Positions 36,880 through 46,377 of a DNA stretch of 63,174 nt are shown here, piece after piece. Positions within the stretch are counted from its first letter, which is position 1. Each line of letters opens with the position of its first letter. The notes below the pieces were generated by a model that saw only the letters and a list, made by a program, of their open reading frames with translations, did no database searches and was not told the DNA's origin. This DNA comes from Phycisphaerales bacterium (GTDB lineage: Bacteria > Planctomycetota > Phycisphaerae > Phycisphaerales > UBA1924): assembly GCA_015487555.1 (NCBI GenBank), contig WFPK01000058.1:1-63174 (forward strand), read 5' to 3'. A program made the translations under genes and the position numbers.

Positions 36880-37629
36880 CTACAGGTTGTGCTTCAGGAT
36901 GCACCAGATCGCTTCGACTCCGTCTTTCCATCCGATCTTTTTGCCCTCTTCGTAGGTCCGTCCTGCATACGAGATCGGGACTTCATAAATCCGCAGCGGG
37001 CGACGCCGATCGGTGTCGGCATCGACAAGCCTTGCCTTGGCGAGCTTGGCGATGAGCTCGGGCTCGACGCCGAAGCGTTTTTCGGTGATCTTGATATCCT
37101 CGACCGCTTCGCGGGTGAAGGCTTTGAACCCGCATTCGATGTCGGTCAGGTTCAGGTTGCTCATCATGTTACTCGTGAGCGTGATGATCCGATTGGCGAT
37201 CGAGTGCCAGTAGTAGAGCACGCGGTGGGTTTGCCCGAGGAACCGGGTGCCGATCACGGCGTCGGCCCGCCCGTCGATGATCGGCGCAAGGACACGGTCG
37301 TGCTCGCGTGGGTCGTATTCAAGGTCGGCATCCTGGATGATGATCGCATCGACGCCGTCGTGGAGCGCCCGGAAGAAACCCTCTGCGAGCGCGGCGCCCT
37401 TGCCCATATTGAGCGGCTGATGGATCGAAACCGTATCCTCATGGTGCTCGACGAGCTCTTGGATGATCTCTTGCGTCCCATCGGTTGACCCATCATCGAC
37501 CAGATAGATCGTGCGTTGGCACGGCGAGCCGTCGAGGGTTGATGGTGGGGGGGTGGAGATGAGCCGATCGAAAAGGACCGGCAGCAGTGCCTCTTCGTTG
37601 TAGACCGGGATGATGACCGCGATATGCAC
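36880..37629 (-). CDS. family 2 glycosyltransferase (DPM/polyprenyl-phosphate type)
   Basis: The 249-aa protein starts at GTG 37629, 16 bp after the mutY stop; the longer frame runs back into mutY. The GT-A fold motifs are clear: VIIPVYNEE at the N-terminus, YLVDDGSTDGT (nucleotide-binding DD), GKGAALAEGF, and IIQDADLEYDP, where Asp-x-Asp binds the metal. No C-terminal membrane helices are seen, so it is like the soluble dolichol-phosphate-mannose-synthase type that transfers a hexose to a lipid carrier. The sugar and acceptor are unknown. Confidence 0.88.
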   Translation of the reverse strand: MHIAVIIPVYNEEALLPVLFDRLISTPPPSTLDGSPCQRTIYLVDDGSTDGTQEIIQELVEHHEDTVSIHQPLNMGKGAALAEGFFRALHDGVDAIIIQDADLEYDPREHDRVLAPIIDGRADAVIGTRFLGQTHRVLYYWHSIANRIITLTSNMMSNLNLTDIECGFKAFTREAVEDIKITEKRFGVEPELIAKLAKARLVDADTDRRRPLRIYEVPISYAGRTYEEGKKIGWKDGVEAIWCILKHNL

Positions 37630-37645
37630 GAGGTATTCTATGCGT

Positions 37646-38710
37646 TCAAAGGATTCCCGCCAAGTCGAGCACCTTGCGCTGGGCGTTGGAGAGGGCGATC
37701 TGATCGAGCGAATCGAGCGTCCGATACGCCTGGTTCGGACCCATTTGGGCACGATCTACGCGATAGATTACGAACTCGACGATCCGATGAGTGGTGATGT
37801 GCGTAAAACTCCCCGCAGGTTCGATGGCATCTGCACCGACGCCGAGGTGGGTGGTGATTTCTTGGAGAGTCGATTGGCGGTCATCGCGCTCGATGGTCGG
37901 CACCTGATACATATTGGCCCACATCCCCGATGATGGGCGTTGCTCGACGAGCACCGATCGGGCTTTGGCTGAATCATTGGCTGAATCAATAGTCGAGACG
38001 ATGCTGGCGCAGTACATGGGTTTCTGCTTGGCTTTGGGCTTGGGCAATGGGATTGATTCGGTCGTGCCATTGGCGAGTGCTTGGCAGTGGGATCGGATCG
38101 GGCATGAATCGCATCGGATGTTCTTGGGCGTGCAGATCGTCGCGCCCAGCTCCATCATCGCTTCGTTGAAGGCTGCCGGGTCGGCTGCTGCTTCGACGAG
38201 TTGGGTTGCCCGGTGCCAGGCCCATCTGATGGTTTGGTTGTCGGCTTGGGGTTCGGGTTTGTTGTGCACCCGAAGCAGCACGCGGGTGACATTGCCATCG
38301 ACGATCGGGGCGCGTTGGTGGAAGACCATCGACGCAATCGCCCCGGCGGTGTAGCGCCCGATTCCGGGGAGGGCTTGGAGGGCATCGACGGATTCGGGCA
38401 CAATGCCTGCGTGGTCATCAACGATGACCTGGGCGCAGCGGTGGAGCATCCTCGCCCGGCGGTAATATCCGAGTCCGGCCCATGCAGCGAGGACTTCATC
38501 TTCGGGTGCTGTTGCGAGTGATTGCACTGTGGGGAACCGATCGAGGAAGGGCTGATACTTTTCGAGCACCCGCGCGACCTGGGTTTGCTGGAGCATGCAC
38601 TCGGAGACGAGGGCGCGGTAAGGGTCACGGATTTCAAGACGCCAGGGCAGGGCGCGGGCGTTGGCTTTGAACCAGGCTTCGAGCGAGTTGGTCAGGGCGG
38701 TGTCGCTCAA
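37646..38710 (-). CDS. mutY: A/G-specific adenine glycosylase
   Basis: MutY removes adenine mispaired with 8-oxoguanine. The HhH-GPD core includes LVSECMLQQTQVARV (with the catalytic Glu; usual relatives have Glu-Ile-Met there), ALPGIGRYTAGAIASM and IVDGNVTRV with the catalytic Asp. The iron-sulfur loop is Cys-x6-Cys-x2-Cys-x5-Cys (CTPKNIRCDSCPIRSHC). A NUDIX-like C-terminal domain follows. The start is assigned to TTG 38710, which overlaps the stop of the upstream nfu-like gene (TTGA); that gives 355 aa. The longer frame to 38782 would overlap that gene entirely out of frame. Confidence 0.93.
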   Translation of the reverse strand: MSDTALTNSLEAWFKANARALPWRLEIRDPYRALVSECMLQQTQVARVLEKYQPFLDRFPTVQSLATAPEDEVLAAWAGLGYYRRARMLHRCAQVIVDDHAGIVPESVDALQALPGIGRYTAGAIASMVFHQRAPIVDGNVTRVLLRVHNKPEPQADNQTIRWAWHRATQLVEAAADPAAFNEAMMELGATICTPKNIRCDSCPIRSHCQALANGTTESIPLPKPKAKQKPMYCASIVSTIDSANDSAKARSVLVEQRPSSGMWANMYQVPTIERDDRQSTLQEITTHLGVGADAIEPAGSFTHITTHRIVEFVIYRVDRAQMGPNQAYRTLDSLDQIALSNAQRKVLDLAGIL

Positions 38711-38973
38711 GGGTCGATCTCGGCGAGGGTCATTTCGAGGGTTTGGAGGATCGGTTTCCAGCTTGCCCCCGGCGCGATGCACACCGAGATGAACCCGGTA
38801 TGGATCAGCACATTGGTGATCCCCGGGATCGCAAAGATCGCTCGCCCGAGCGGGTCGCCTTGGGCATCGTCAGCGTTGAAGTATGACCGGATCGTCCCCG
38901 GCGAAGGATCGACGATCAGCTTGCGCGCGTTGGGGTTGGGGGTCGTCTCGATTTTGGTGATGGTATAAGGCAT
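38707..38973 (-). CDS. Nfu_N-domain protein (NifU N-terminal-like scaffold domain)
   Basis: The 88-aa protein consists almost wholly of an Nfu_N domain: ITKIETTPNPNARKLIVDP at the start, with FAIPGITNVLIHTGFISV in the middle. In larger proteins this domain precedes the cysteine-bearing Nfu scaffold for iron-sulfur cluster transfer; here the Cys-x2-Cys domain is absent, so it cannot itself hold a cluster in the usual way. It is coupled by a 4-bp overlap to mutY, an iron-sulfur enzyme, which is suggestive but not proof of a shared role. The ATG at 38973 is used. Confidence 0.8.
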   Translation of the reverse strand: MPYTITKIETTPNPNARKLIVDPSPGTIRSYFNADDAQGDPLGRAIFAIPGITNVLIHTGFISVCIAPGASWKPILQTLEMTLAEIDP

Positions 38974-39070
38974 ATTGATCCGGTTTGGACAGCAGATTCC
39001 ATGCAGAGTGTACGATAAATGGTTAGAATCATCAGCAATCACGCAAAGAAGCGATCAGAAGGATAGCAAT

Positions 39071-40039
39071 TTGGGATCATCGGAACGATTCAATGACCTG
39101 CTCAATCGGCTCGGCTCTTACTCATGGTGGGAGGTCGCGGTCGAAATTATATTGATCTGGTTCGTGGTGTTCGCGGTTTTTCGGTTCGTTCAGGGCACCA
39201 GGGCGGCCCGGGCGCTCAAAGGGCTCCTCTTTATCCTCATCGTTGGCACCCTCTTCGTCCGATTCCTCGGCGACGATGTCTTCGCACGCATCGCCTACCT
39301 TTATGACCGTATGCTCGCGGTGATCGCTATTGCTCTGGTGGTGATCTTTCAGCCTGAGCTCCGAAGAGCGCTGATTCGGCTCGGGGAGACCCGGTTTTTC
39401 CATGGCGGGTACGAAGGGGCTTCCAAGGTCGCATCGGAACTGGCCCCGGCCTGCGCGTTCCTCTCCAAAGCACGGTTCGGCGCGATCATCGTTATCGAAC
39501 GGCGTGTCGGGCTCAAAGCCATCATCGAAGGCGGGACAGTGCTCAATGCGGCCCTGACGGCACAGCTCACCCAGACGATCTTCCACCCCGGCTCGGCGCT
39601 CCATGATCTGGCGGTCGTTGTCCGAGGCGATAAAATCCACTCCGCTGGCGTTCAGTTGCCCATGGCTGGGCCTTCCGAAGTCCCCGATCCGTCGCTGGGC
39701 TCGAGGCATCGGGCAGCGATCGGGGTGACGAAGGATTCTGATGCGTTGGTGATCGTTGTTTCCGAAGAGACCGGGGACATCCGCATCGCCCAGCGGGGTG
39801 TGCTCTCTTCGCCGATTGATCCCAACGAGCTCGAAGATGTGCTCAACGAGGAGCTCGGGCATCAGCCGCCGCCATTGGAATCACCGGTCGAGCATGAGTC
39901 GGTTGCGGGCGATCGCAAGAGCGGGTTTGCTGACGATCAAGAGGCAGCGACGCAGACCGAGGTTTCGCCCGATGAATCGTTGATGGCCAGTGAGGTTCTT
40001 CCCGAGCCCGGCACGGAGAAGGGGAACCCCTCATCATGA
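39071..40039 (+). CDS. cdaA: diadenylate cyclase, membrane CdaA type
   Basis: CdaA makes c-di-AMP from two ATP. The product (323 aa from TTG 39071, AAGGA about 9 nt upstream) has three N-terminal membrane helices (about residues 21-92) and then the DAC domain. Conserved motifs include TVLNAALTAQL, LHDLAVVVRG (D179) and GSRHRAAIGVT (R212, H213, R214). The usual Asp-Gly-Ala of this family reads Asp-Leu-Ala here, a deviation worth checking. A C-terminal tail of about 70 residues is unique and acidic. cdaR follows with a 4-bp overlap. Confidence 0.9.
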   Translation: MGSSERFNDLLNRLGSYSWWEVAVEIILIWFVVFAVFRFVQGTRAARALKGLLFILIVGTLFVRFLGDDVFARIAYLYDRMLAVIAIALVVIFQPELRRALIRLGETRFFHGGYEGASKVASELAPACAFLSKARFGAIIVIERRVGLKAIIEGGTVLNAALTAQLTQTIFHPGSALHDLAVVVRGDKIHSAGVQLPMAGPSEVPDPSLGSRHRAAIGVTKDSDALVIVVSEETGDIRIAQRGVLSSPIDPNELEDVLNEELGHQPPPLESPVEHESVAGDRKSGFADDQEAATQTEVSPDESLMASEVLPEPGTEKGNPSS

Positions 40040-41133
40040 ACGAGCAACGGACATTCTTTGGTCATCTCCGGACATTTGTGATTGTCACGCTCATCACGGT
40101 GATGGTCTGGCTTTTGGCTGAGTCGCGGATGGTGCAGATGCGTACGCTCGAAGCCCAGGTGGTTTTGGCTTCGGCAGCGAAGGGCGAGGAGGGGTCGAGC
40201 GAGTTGCCTTTGGTGGTGCGGCAGGCGGATGGTCAAGACCAGGTGCGCACCGCTACGATCCAGATTGAAGGCTCGGCAGCCGGGCTTGATCGGTTTGCCC
40301 GGATGCTTCAGAATCGCATCGAGTTGCGTGTTGGGCGTGAGATTCCCGCCGAGCCTGGGATTCACACGCTCGATCTGCGCGAGATTCTCCGTCAATCATT
40401 GGAAATGAGCGTGCACGGATTGATTATCACTGAGGTCTCACCCGAGACGATCACGGTCGAGGTTGATGAGTTGGTGACGCGTGAGTTTCGTTTGCGGGTG
40501 GACATGCCTGTTGGTGTTGAGCTCGACGGGGTGCCTCGGACTGACCCGGCGATGGTGCGTGTGGTTGCGCCCTCGCGGGTGCTGGGGCAAGTCAAGGCGG
40601 CTCAGGCGAGTGTCCGGATTGATCCGGGCAAGGTTGCCCAGCTCTCGCAGGGTCGATTGGAGACGATTCCGGGGGTGGCGGTCGAGCTGCCCGGGATTGA
40701 TGGGCAAGACTGGCAGACCCAGATCGAGCCTCGGCAGGTCGATGTCTTTGTGACCCTCCGCACATTGACCGAAAATCTCACCATTGATCGGCTCCCGGTG
40801 CAGGTGCTCATGGCCCCCGGGGAGATCGGGCGCTGGCGGATTCAGATCGACGAGGCGGATAAGGACCTGGTCAATATCATGGTTGTGGGCCCGGCGCAGG
40901 CGATTGAGCAGCTCAGGGCGGGCGAAGTGGTGCCCAGGGCCTTTGTGACCCTGACTTTCGAGGACCTCGAACGACGGATCGGGTCCAAACCGGCCCAGAT
41001 TCTCGGATTGCCCCCCGAGTGCCGGGTGGTGAGCCCGGAGGTGATGGTGAATCTGGCGATTTCGCCGATCGAGCCAGGAGCTTCACACGATGCCGAGTCA
41101 GCATCGTCGGGCTCGGTTTTGCCCGATCAATAA
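40036..41133 (+). CDS. cdaR: YbbR/CdaR-like regulator of diadenylate cyclase
   Basis: CdaR-type proteins sit in the membrane next to CdaA and modulate it. The 365-aa protein has one N-terminal membrane helix ([19 protein letters not shown]) and an extracytoplasmic region made of repeated YbbR-type beta domains (about 80-100 residues each), with the typical [25 protein letters not shown] segments. The ATG start overlaps cdaA's stop (ATGA), the classical cdaA-cdaR pairing. Whether it activates or inhibits CdaA here is unknown. Confidence 0.82.
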   Translation: MNEQRTFFGHLRTFVIVTLITVMVWLLAESRMVQMRTLEAQVVLASAAKGEEGSSELPLVVRQADGQDQVRTATIQIEGSAAGLDRFARMLQNRIELRVGREIPAEPGIHTLDLREILRQSLEMSVHGLIITEVSPETITVEVDELVTREFRLRVDMPVGVELDGVPRTDPAMVRVVAPSRVLGQVKAAQASVRIDPGKVAQLSQGRLETIPGVAVELPGIDGQDWQTQIEPRQVDVFVTLRTLTENLTIDRLPVQVLMAPGEIGRWRIQIDEADKDLVNIMVVGPAQAIEQLRAGEVVPRAFVTLTFEDLERRIGSKPAQILGLPPECRVVSPEVMVNLAISPIEPGASHDAESASSGSVLPDQ

Positions 41134-41308
41134 TTTCAGCCTCGACCAATTGCGAGACTTCCGTCTCGAACCGACCTACCCTTTCCTCCCCCATAGCTCA
41201 GGGCTTTGCCCCGATCTCTGGGCTGTACCGAACCCTTTTTCACGCACCGCACGACCATCGAGCACACACCAGTCGCGTGCCGAGTTGGACCACGCAGGAG
41301 AGCTTCCC

Positions 41309-42883
41309 GTGAAGATCAAGACCGACGAAATCGTCTCCGTAATCAAACAAGAAATCGAAAACTTCTCTTCCGAGCTCGAAATCTCCGAGGTCGGGCGCGT
41401 GGTTGAAGTCGGCGACGGGATCGCCCGCATCTACGGGCTCTCCAAAGCGATGGCTGGCGAGCTCATCGAGTTCGAATCCTCCGAAGGCGCGGTCATGGGG
41501 CAGGTGATGAACCTCGAAGAGGACACCGTCGGCGCCATCATCTATGGCAACTTCCTGGCGGTCAAAGAAGGCGATACCGTCAAAGCCACGGGCAAACTCC
41601 TCGAAGTGCCCGTCGGCGAAGCCATGCTCGGGCGCGTGGTTGATCCACTTGGCCGACCAATCGATGGCGGTCCGGCATTGGGCAACACCGAAACCGCACT
41701 CGTCGATATCATCGCTCCGGGCATCGCTGCTCGTCAGCCTGTGCATGAACCACTCCAGACCGGGATCAAAGCGATCGACGCGATGATCCCCGTTGGGCGC
41801 GGGCAGCGCGAGCTGATTATTGGTGATCGCAAGACCGGCAAGACTGCAGTTGCGATCGACGCGATCATCAACCAGAAACAATACTGGGGCACCGATGATG
41901 CGGTGGTCTGTATTTATGTCGCGGTTGGTCAGAAAGAATCGACTGTTGCAGGCGTGGTTCAGACCCTTCGCGAAGCGGGCGCGATGGACTACACCATCGT
42001 CGTGAGTGCGGGTTCATCGGACCCGGCACCGATGCAGTACATCGCGCCGTATTCGGGCACCGCGATGGGCGAGCACTTCATGTGGTCGGGCAAGGAAGAG
42101 GGCAAGACCCTTTCCAACGGCACGAAATATCCAAAGCATGTGATGTGTGTGTATGACGACCTTTCTAAGCAGGCTGTGGCGTATCGCCAGCTCTCGCTCT
42201 TGCTGCGTCGTCCTCCAGGGCGCGAAGCATTCCCCGGCGATGTGTTCTACCTCCATAGTCGATTGCTCGAACGCTCGACCAAGCTCTCGGATGAGCATGG
42301 CGCGGGATCGCTGACGGCACTGCCGATTATCGAAACGCAGGAAGGCGATGTGTCGGCCTACATCCCGACCAATGTGATCTCGATTACCGACGGGCAGATC
42401 TACCTCGAGCCGGAGCTCTTCTTCTCGGGTGTTCGCCCTGCGATTAATGTGGGTATCTCGGTGTCGCGCGTGGGCGGTGCTGCTCAGGTCAAGGCGATGA
42501 AGAAGATCGCCGGTTCGTTGCGATTGGACCTGGCTGCGTATCGTGAGCTTGAAGCGTTTGCTCAGTTGGGCACTGATCTTGACAAAGCTACCAAGGCGCA
42601 GTTGGATCGTGGTGCTCGTATGGTGGAGTTGTTGAAGCAGCCTCAGTATGTGCCTCAGAATGTGACGAACCAGATCATCTCGATCTACGCCGGGACCAAG
42701 GGTTTCTTGGATACGGTCGAGCTGACGAAGGTCGCCGTGTTTGAGAAGGCGATGCACGAGTATTTCCAGAGTGCTGGCAAGGGTGTGTGGGACGCGATCA
42801 ACGAGGCCAAGGCGATCAACGATGAGATCGAAGGGCAGCTTGTTGAGGCGTTGAACAACTTCAAGGCGGGTTGGAACGGGTAA
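41309..42883 (+). CDS. atpA: F1Fo ATP synthase alpha subunit
   Basis: AtpA is the regulatory alpha subunit of the F1 catalytic head. The P-loop reads GDRKTGKT (the usual Gln after Arg is Lys). [19 protein letters not shown] and the C-terminal helical domain are typical. Start GTG 41309 has CAGGAG (41295-41300) upstream; the frame is open further 5' without homology. The length of 524 aa is normal. No other atp gene is adjacent, so this copy is split from the usual operon. A strong terminator follows. Confidence 0.95.
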   Translation: MKIKTDEIVSVIKQEIENFSSELEISEVGRVVEVGDGIARIYGLSKAMAGELIEFESSEGAVMGQVMNLEEDTVGAIIYGNFLAVKEGDTVKATGKLLEVPVGEAMLGRVVDPLGRPIDGGPALGNTETALVDIIAPGIAARQPVHEPLQTGIKAIDAMIPVGRGQRELIIGDRKTGKTAVAIDAIINQKQYWGTDDAVVCIYVAVGQKESTVAGVVQTLREAGAMDYTIVVSAGSSDPAPMQYIAPYSGTAMGEHFMWSGKEEGKTLSNGTKYPKHVMCVYDDLSKQAVAYRQLSLLLRRPPGREAFPGDVFYLHSRLLERSTKLSDEHGAGSLTALPIIETQEGDVSAYIPTNVISITDGQIYLEPELFFSGVRPAINVGISVSRVGGAAQVKAMKKIAGSLRLDLAAYRELEAFAQLGTDLDKATKAQLDRGARMVELLKQPQYVPQNVTNQIISIYAGTKGFLDTVELTKVAVFEKAMHEYFQSAGKGVWDAINEAKAINDEIEGQLVEALNNFKAGWNG

Positions 42884-42913
42884 AACCTAACATTTTTAAT
42901 CAATATACAAAAG

Positions 42914-42935
42914 CACCTCGATTTGAGGTGTTTTT
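42914..42935 (+). terminator. intrinsic terminator after atpA
   Basis: The stem CACCTC / GAGGTG (42914-42919 and 42925-42930) with a 5-nt loop is followed by TTTTT. Flanking A and T runs extend the pairing. Confidence 0.85.
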
Positions 42936-42938
42936 GTA

Positions 42939-42967
42939 TTGACAGCGGGTTATCGGATGGGTATCTT
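42939..42967 (+). promoter_or_regulatory. sigma70-type promoter for the interrupted dockerin gene
   Basis: TTGACA (42939-42944) and TATCTT (42962-42967) are separated by 17 bp, immediately after the atpA terminator and about 78 bp before the ATG at 43045. Confidence 0.7.
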
Positions 42968-43044
42968 GTCTCGAACAGCAGGCCGCTGATGTCAAGTGGT
43001 TGCTGTTTTGTAGGGGGGCCGTTGTGGTCGAAAAGGGGATTAAG

Positions 43045-44637
43045 ATGAAGAGTGTAGCAAATAGTGATCAGATGCGTCAGTTCAAAACAATTGCGATGTC
43101 CTCATGCGTGCTTGTTTCGCTTGCAGGGACGGTAGCTCACGCCCAATCAGACTATCTTTGGACGGGGATGGCGGGTGTGAGCGACTGGAACACCGAAAAC
43201 AACTGGAGTAATCTGTCAGCGGGAGGGATTGTCAGTGGATTTCCATCACTTGCCGATTCAGCAAGCTTTTTAATGAACGCTTCGGTTGCTGGTGGAGAAG
43301 TTTTGGATATTTTTATTGGCTTGCCGAATACAGTGACATTTGGTGGTGGCACGCGAAGTTCTACGACAATTGCTGGCACAATTACTAATAACGGCACGCT
43401 TACCTTTGCAGCGGATTTGGCTGGTAGTCAAGATGCCGGAATTGATCAAAAACTCTTTGTTGCTTCGGGTACGAGTGTAACTATTGGTGGGAGTGGTTTT
43501 CTTATACCCAATGGTGCTGAGACAGGCATTCAGGGGGCGGGAATGCTTTTTTCAACTTTCACGAATGCCTTTGGTCATACGATTACCGGTGCTGGCTGGT
43601 TCCAAGATATCAGTATTGTGAATCAGGGCGTGATTCGACCATCGTTTGGTGGCATGGCTTTTCGGAATACTGAAGTGCAAGGAAGCGGTGCAATCGAGAT
43701 CGCAAGCAATGGTCAGCTCTGGATTGATACAGGTGCCAATATTCACAATACCACAATTAGTGGTGTAGAAGGTTCTGTTGTTGCGGCTTCATCAGGGTCT
43801 GGCGTGATGCAAGATGTTACTTTGGAGGGCGATCTGATCTATGGTGGTGGCACGCGAAGTTCTACGACAATTGCTGGCACAATTACTAATAACGGCACGC
43901 TTACCTTTGCAGCGGATTTGGCTGGTAGTCAAGATGCCGGAATTGATCAAAAACTCTTTGTTGCTTCGGGTACGAGTGCAACGATCAATGGAAACGGGTC
44001 ACTTGTGCTCAATGGCAATGAGACTGGAATCCAAGGCGGTGGGCCATTGCCTGCGACCTTTACCAATGCTTCAGGTCACACGATTACCGGTGCTGGCTGA
44101 TTCCAAGATATCAGTATTGTGAATCAAGGCGTGATTGATCCGAGCGGCCCGGGTCGTGCCATGTCAAGTTCAACGCCAACGAACTTCGATTTTACATCCT
44201 CAGGTGAACTGGTCACGGATCTTGGTGGAGTATCAAATGGGGCATACGATCGGCTGTCGATTGGGTTTTCTGCATCAAATATTTCGCTTGGCGGCACACT
44301 TACCGTCAATCTTGATGATGGTTATGAGCCTGGCTTTGGAAGCCTCTGGAGTATTATCAACGGCGGTACGCATACTGGCGAGTTTGCAACAGTCAATCTT
44401 CCAGAGCCACCGCTCGATCTCGTTTATCGTGTTGTATATGAAGCGGATCGTGCATATATAGTGCTGACTTGCCCCGCTGACCTCACTAACGACTTCACCC
44501 TCAACTTCTTCGACATCTCTTCCTTCCTCGAAGCCTTCGCAGCTCAAGACCCCATCGCTGACTTTGATGGCAATGGCACATTCAACTTCTTCGATATCTC
44601 CGCCTTCCTCGAAGCGTTCGCGGCGGGGTGTCCGTGA
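43045..44637 (+). pseudogene. secreted repeat/GC-dockerin protein interrupted by an in-frame TGA
   Basis: The frame opens at ATG 43045 (AAGGGG 6 nt upstream) with a signal peptide (residues about 10-33, ending TVAHA-Q). A passenger-like region built of internal repeats follows. At 44098-44100 a TGA stops the frame after GHTITGAG; the same frame continues straight on with FQDISIVNQGVI and ends at 44637 in a GC-type dockerin module (NFFDIS twice, ending GCP). The first internal repeat has TGG at the equivalent codon (43597-43599 region, GAGWFQDIS), so the stop is a TGG-to-TGA change. Reading through it would give about 530 aa. A sequencing error or genuine readthrough are alternatives to decay. 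Confidence 0.85.
43341..43978 (+). repeat. 137-bp exact direct repeat inside the interrupted gene
   Basis: Copies lie at 43341-43477 and 43842-43978, identical over 137 bp and 501 bp apart (167 codons), so the duplication is in frame. Less conserved copies of the flanks extend the repeat unit. Perfect nucleotide identity points to a recent duplication or gene conversion. Confidence 0.9.
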
Positions 44638-44678
44638 TGGGCAGCCTGCTCAAGCGTTGAGAAGTTCACAGAACAGAC

Positions 44679-44701
44679 CCCGCCTTCTCGGCGGGTTTTT
44701 T
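44679..44701 (+). terminator. intrinsic terminator after the interrupted dockerin gene
   Basis: The stem CCCGCC / GGCGGG (44679-44684 and 44690-44695), loop TTCTC, is followed by six T residues. Confidence 0.85.
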
Positions 44702-44896
44702 CTTGCGCAATCGACACCCGAGCGTTGCGGGCGCAGAGGATCAGCCGTTTCGAGCAATGACCGATAATCGTACCAAACAATGAGTTCTCCCCTGAATATT
44801 GGCATTCTTTGAGTGTGGGCTTGTGTCGGGCGGGCATTATTATAGAGTAGATTGTCCGGAATGGTCTTGGGCAACTGATAAAGAGGGAGTCTGAAG

Positions 44897-46258
44897 ATGT
44901 TGAACGGAAAGAATCGGGCGATGGGTTTCATGGCTGGGGCAGCTGCATGTGTGATGGTGGGGGCGGCGAGCGGGCAGGTCATCACTGAGCAGGGCAAGCT
45001 CAGCGCGTTCGACGGGGCGAATCTCGATCAGTTCGGGTATTCGATTGATCTCAATAACGGGCTTGTCGTGGTCGGGGCGCTCAAAGATGATGACAACGGG
45101 ACCGACTCGGGCTCGGCGTATCTCTTCATCGGCGCGACGGGTGCTCAGGTTGCCAAGCTCTTGCCCGATGATGGGGCGAACTTTGATGAGTTTGGGCATG
45201 CCGTCGCTCTTGATAACGGGATTGTCGCGGTCAGTGCGCGCAATGATGCAGACAACGGCACGCTCTCAGGTTCGGTGTATCTCTTCGATGCTTCGACTGG
45301 GAATCAGGTGATGAAAATCCTTCCCGATGATGGGGCCCCGTTTGATGAGTTTGGAATCTCGGTGGCGATGGACAGCGGGATCCTGGCAGTCGGGGCATCC
45401 AAAGATGACGACAACGGCGATTCCTCAGGGTCGGTCTACCTCTTCGATGTCAAAACCGGCAATCAGCTCGCCAAGCTGCTCCCCGATGATGGGGCAGCCG
45501 GTCAGTTCTTCGGGCACGGACTCGATATCAAGGATGGGATCGTCGCGGTCGGGGCCTTCTTTGGCACGGGCATCGGCGAGCTGACCGGGGCAGCGTATGT
45601 CTTTGATGCCACGACGGGCACGCAGCTGGCCAAGCTCATCGCAGACGATGGCGAGATGCAGGACCAGTTCGGTGTCTCGGTCGCGGTGGGCAACGGGATC
45701 ATCGCGGTCGGATCGCCCGACGATCGGTTCTTTGGCACGCCGAGGGGATCGGTTTATCTCTTTGAGACCGCGACCGGCAATCAGATCGACAAGCTCGTGG
45801 CCAACGATGCCGATCCCAGCGATAGCTTCGGATGGAAGGTCAGCACCGATGGCGAGGTGTTGGTCATCGGGGCATGGGGCGATGATGACAACGGGGCGGG
45901 GGCTGGGTCGGCCTACTTCTTCAACCCAACGAGCGGATTGCAGCTCACCAAGTTCCTCGCCAGCGATGGGCAGGGAGGCGATTCGTTGGGATGGTCGGTG
46001 GCGATCGACAACGGTGCCGTTGCGATTGGGGCACGCTTTGCAGCCGAGCTCGGCGAGTTCCGCGGGGCGGCTTACACCTATGAGATTGATTGCCCTGTCG
46101 ATCTCAACGCCGACTACTCGTACAACTTCCTCGATATCTCCGCCCTCATTAGCCTCATCACCGCGGGCGATCCCAGTGCAGATTTCAATCACGATGGTAC
46201 GGTCAACTTCTTTGATGTTTCCGCCTTCTTGACCGCCTTCTCGGCCGGGTGCCCATAA
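44897..46258 (+). CDS. secreted FG-GAP-like repeat protein with GC-type dockerin
   Basis: The 453-aa product has a signal peptide (FMAGAAACVMVGAASG-Q). Seven or so repeats of about 50 residues follow, each with a core like KLLPDDGANFDEFGHAVALDNG and VAVSA-type strands, resembling the FG-GAP/beta-propeller repeats of integrin-like proteins. The C-terminal 60 residues are a GC-type dockerin: CPVDLNADYSYNFLDISAL, then DPSADFNHDGTVNFFDVSAFL, ending GCP. Asp/Asn spacing suggests two calcium-binding loops. It is probably cell-surface bound; ligand unknown. GAGGG precedes the ATG. Confidence 0.8.
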   Translation: MLNGKNRAMGFMAGAAACVMVGAASGQVITEQGKLSAFDGANLDQFGYSIDLNNGLVVVGALKDDDNGTDSGSAYLFIGATGAQVAKLLPDDGANFDEFGHAVALDNGIVAVSARNDADNGTLSGSVYLFDASTGNQVMKILPDDGAPFDEFGISVAMDSGILAVGASKDDDNGDSSGSVYLFDVKTGNQLAKLLPDDGAAGQFFGHGLDIKDGIVAVGAFFGTGIGELTGAAYVFDATTGTQLAKLIADDGEMQDQFGVSVAVGNGIIAVGSPDDRFFGTPRGSVYLFETATGNQIDKLVANDADPSDSFGWKVSTDGEVLVIGAWGDDDNGAGAGSAYFFNPTSGLQLTKFLASDGQGGDSLGWSVAIDNGAVAIGARFAAELGEFRGAAYTYEIDCPVDLNADYSYNFLDISALISLITAGDPSADFNHDGTVNFFDVSAFLTAFSAGCP

Positions 46259-46377
46259 AAGCGGGCAAGGACACCGCTGAGAAGCTGGTGCGCGGGCGAA
46301 TTTGGGGGATTGGGAGAAATTGCGGGTGATTTTGGGTGGAGTTGTGATACACTTGGGCGAAGAACAGGAGCCGAGTC

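Noticed and set aside
35861..36931. 356-aa frame opposite purK
   Set aside because: Antisense shadow of a well-defined ATP-grasp enzyme.
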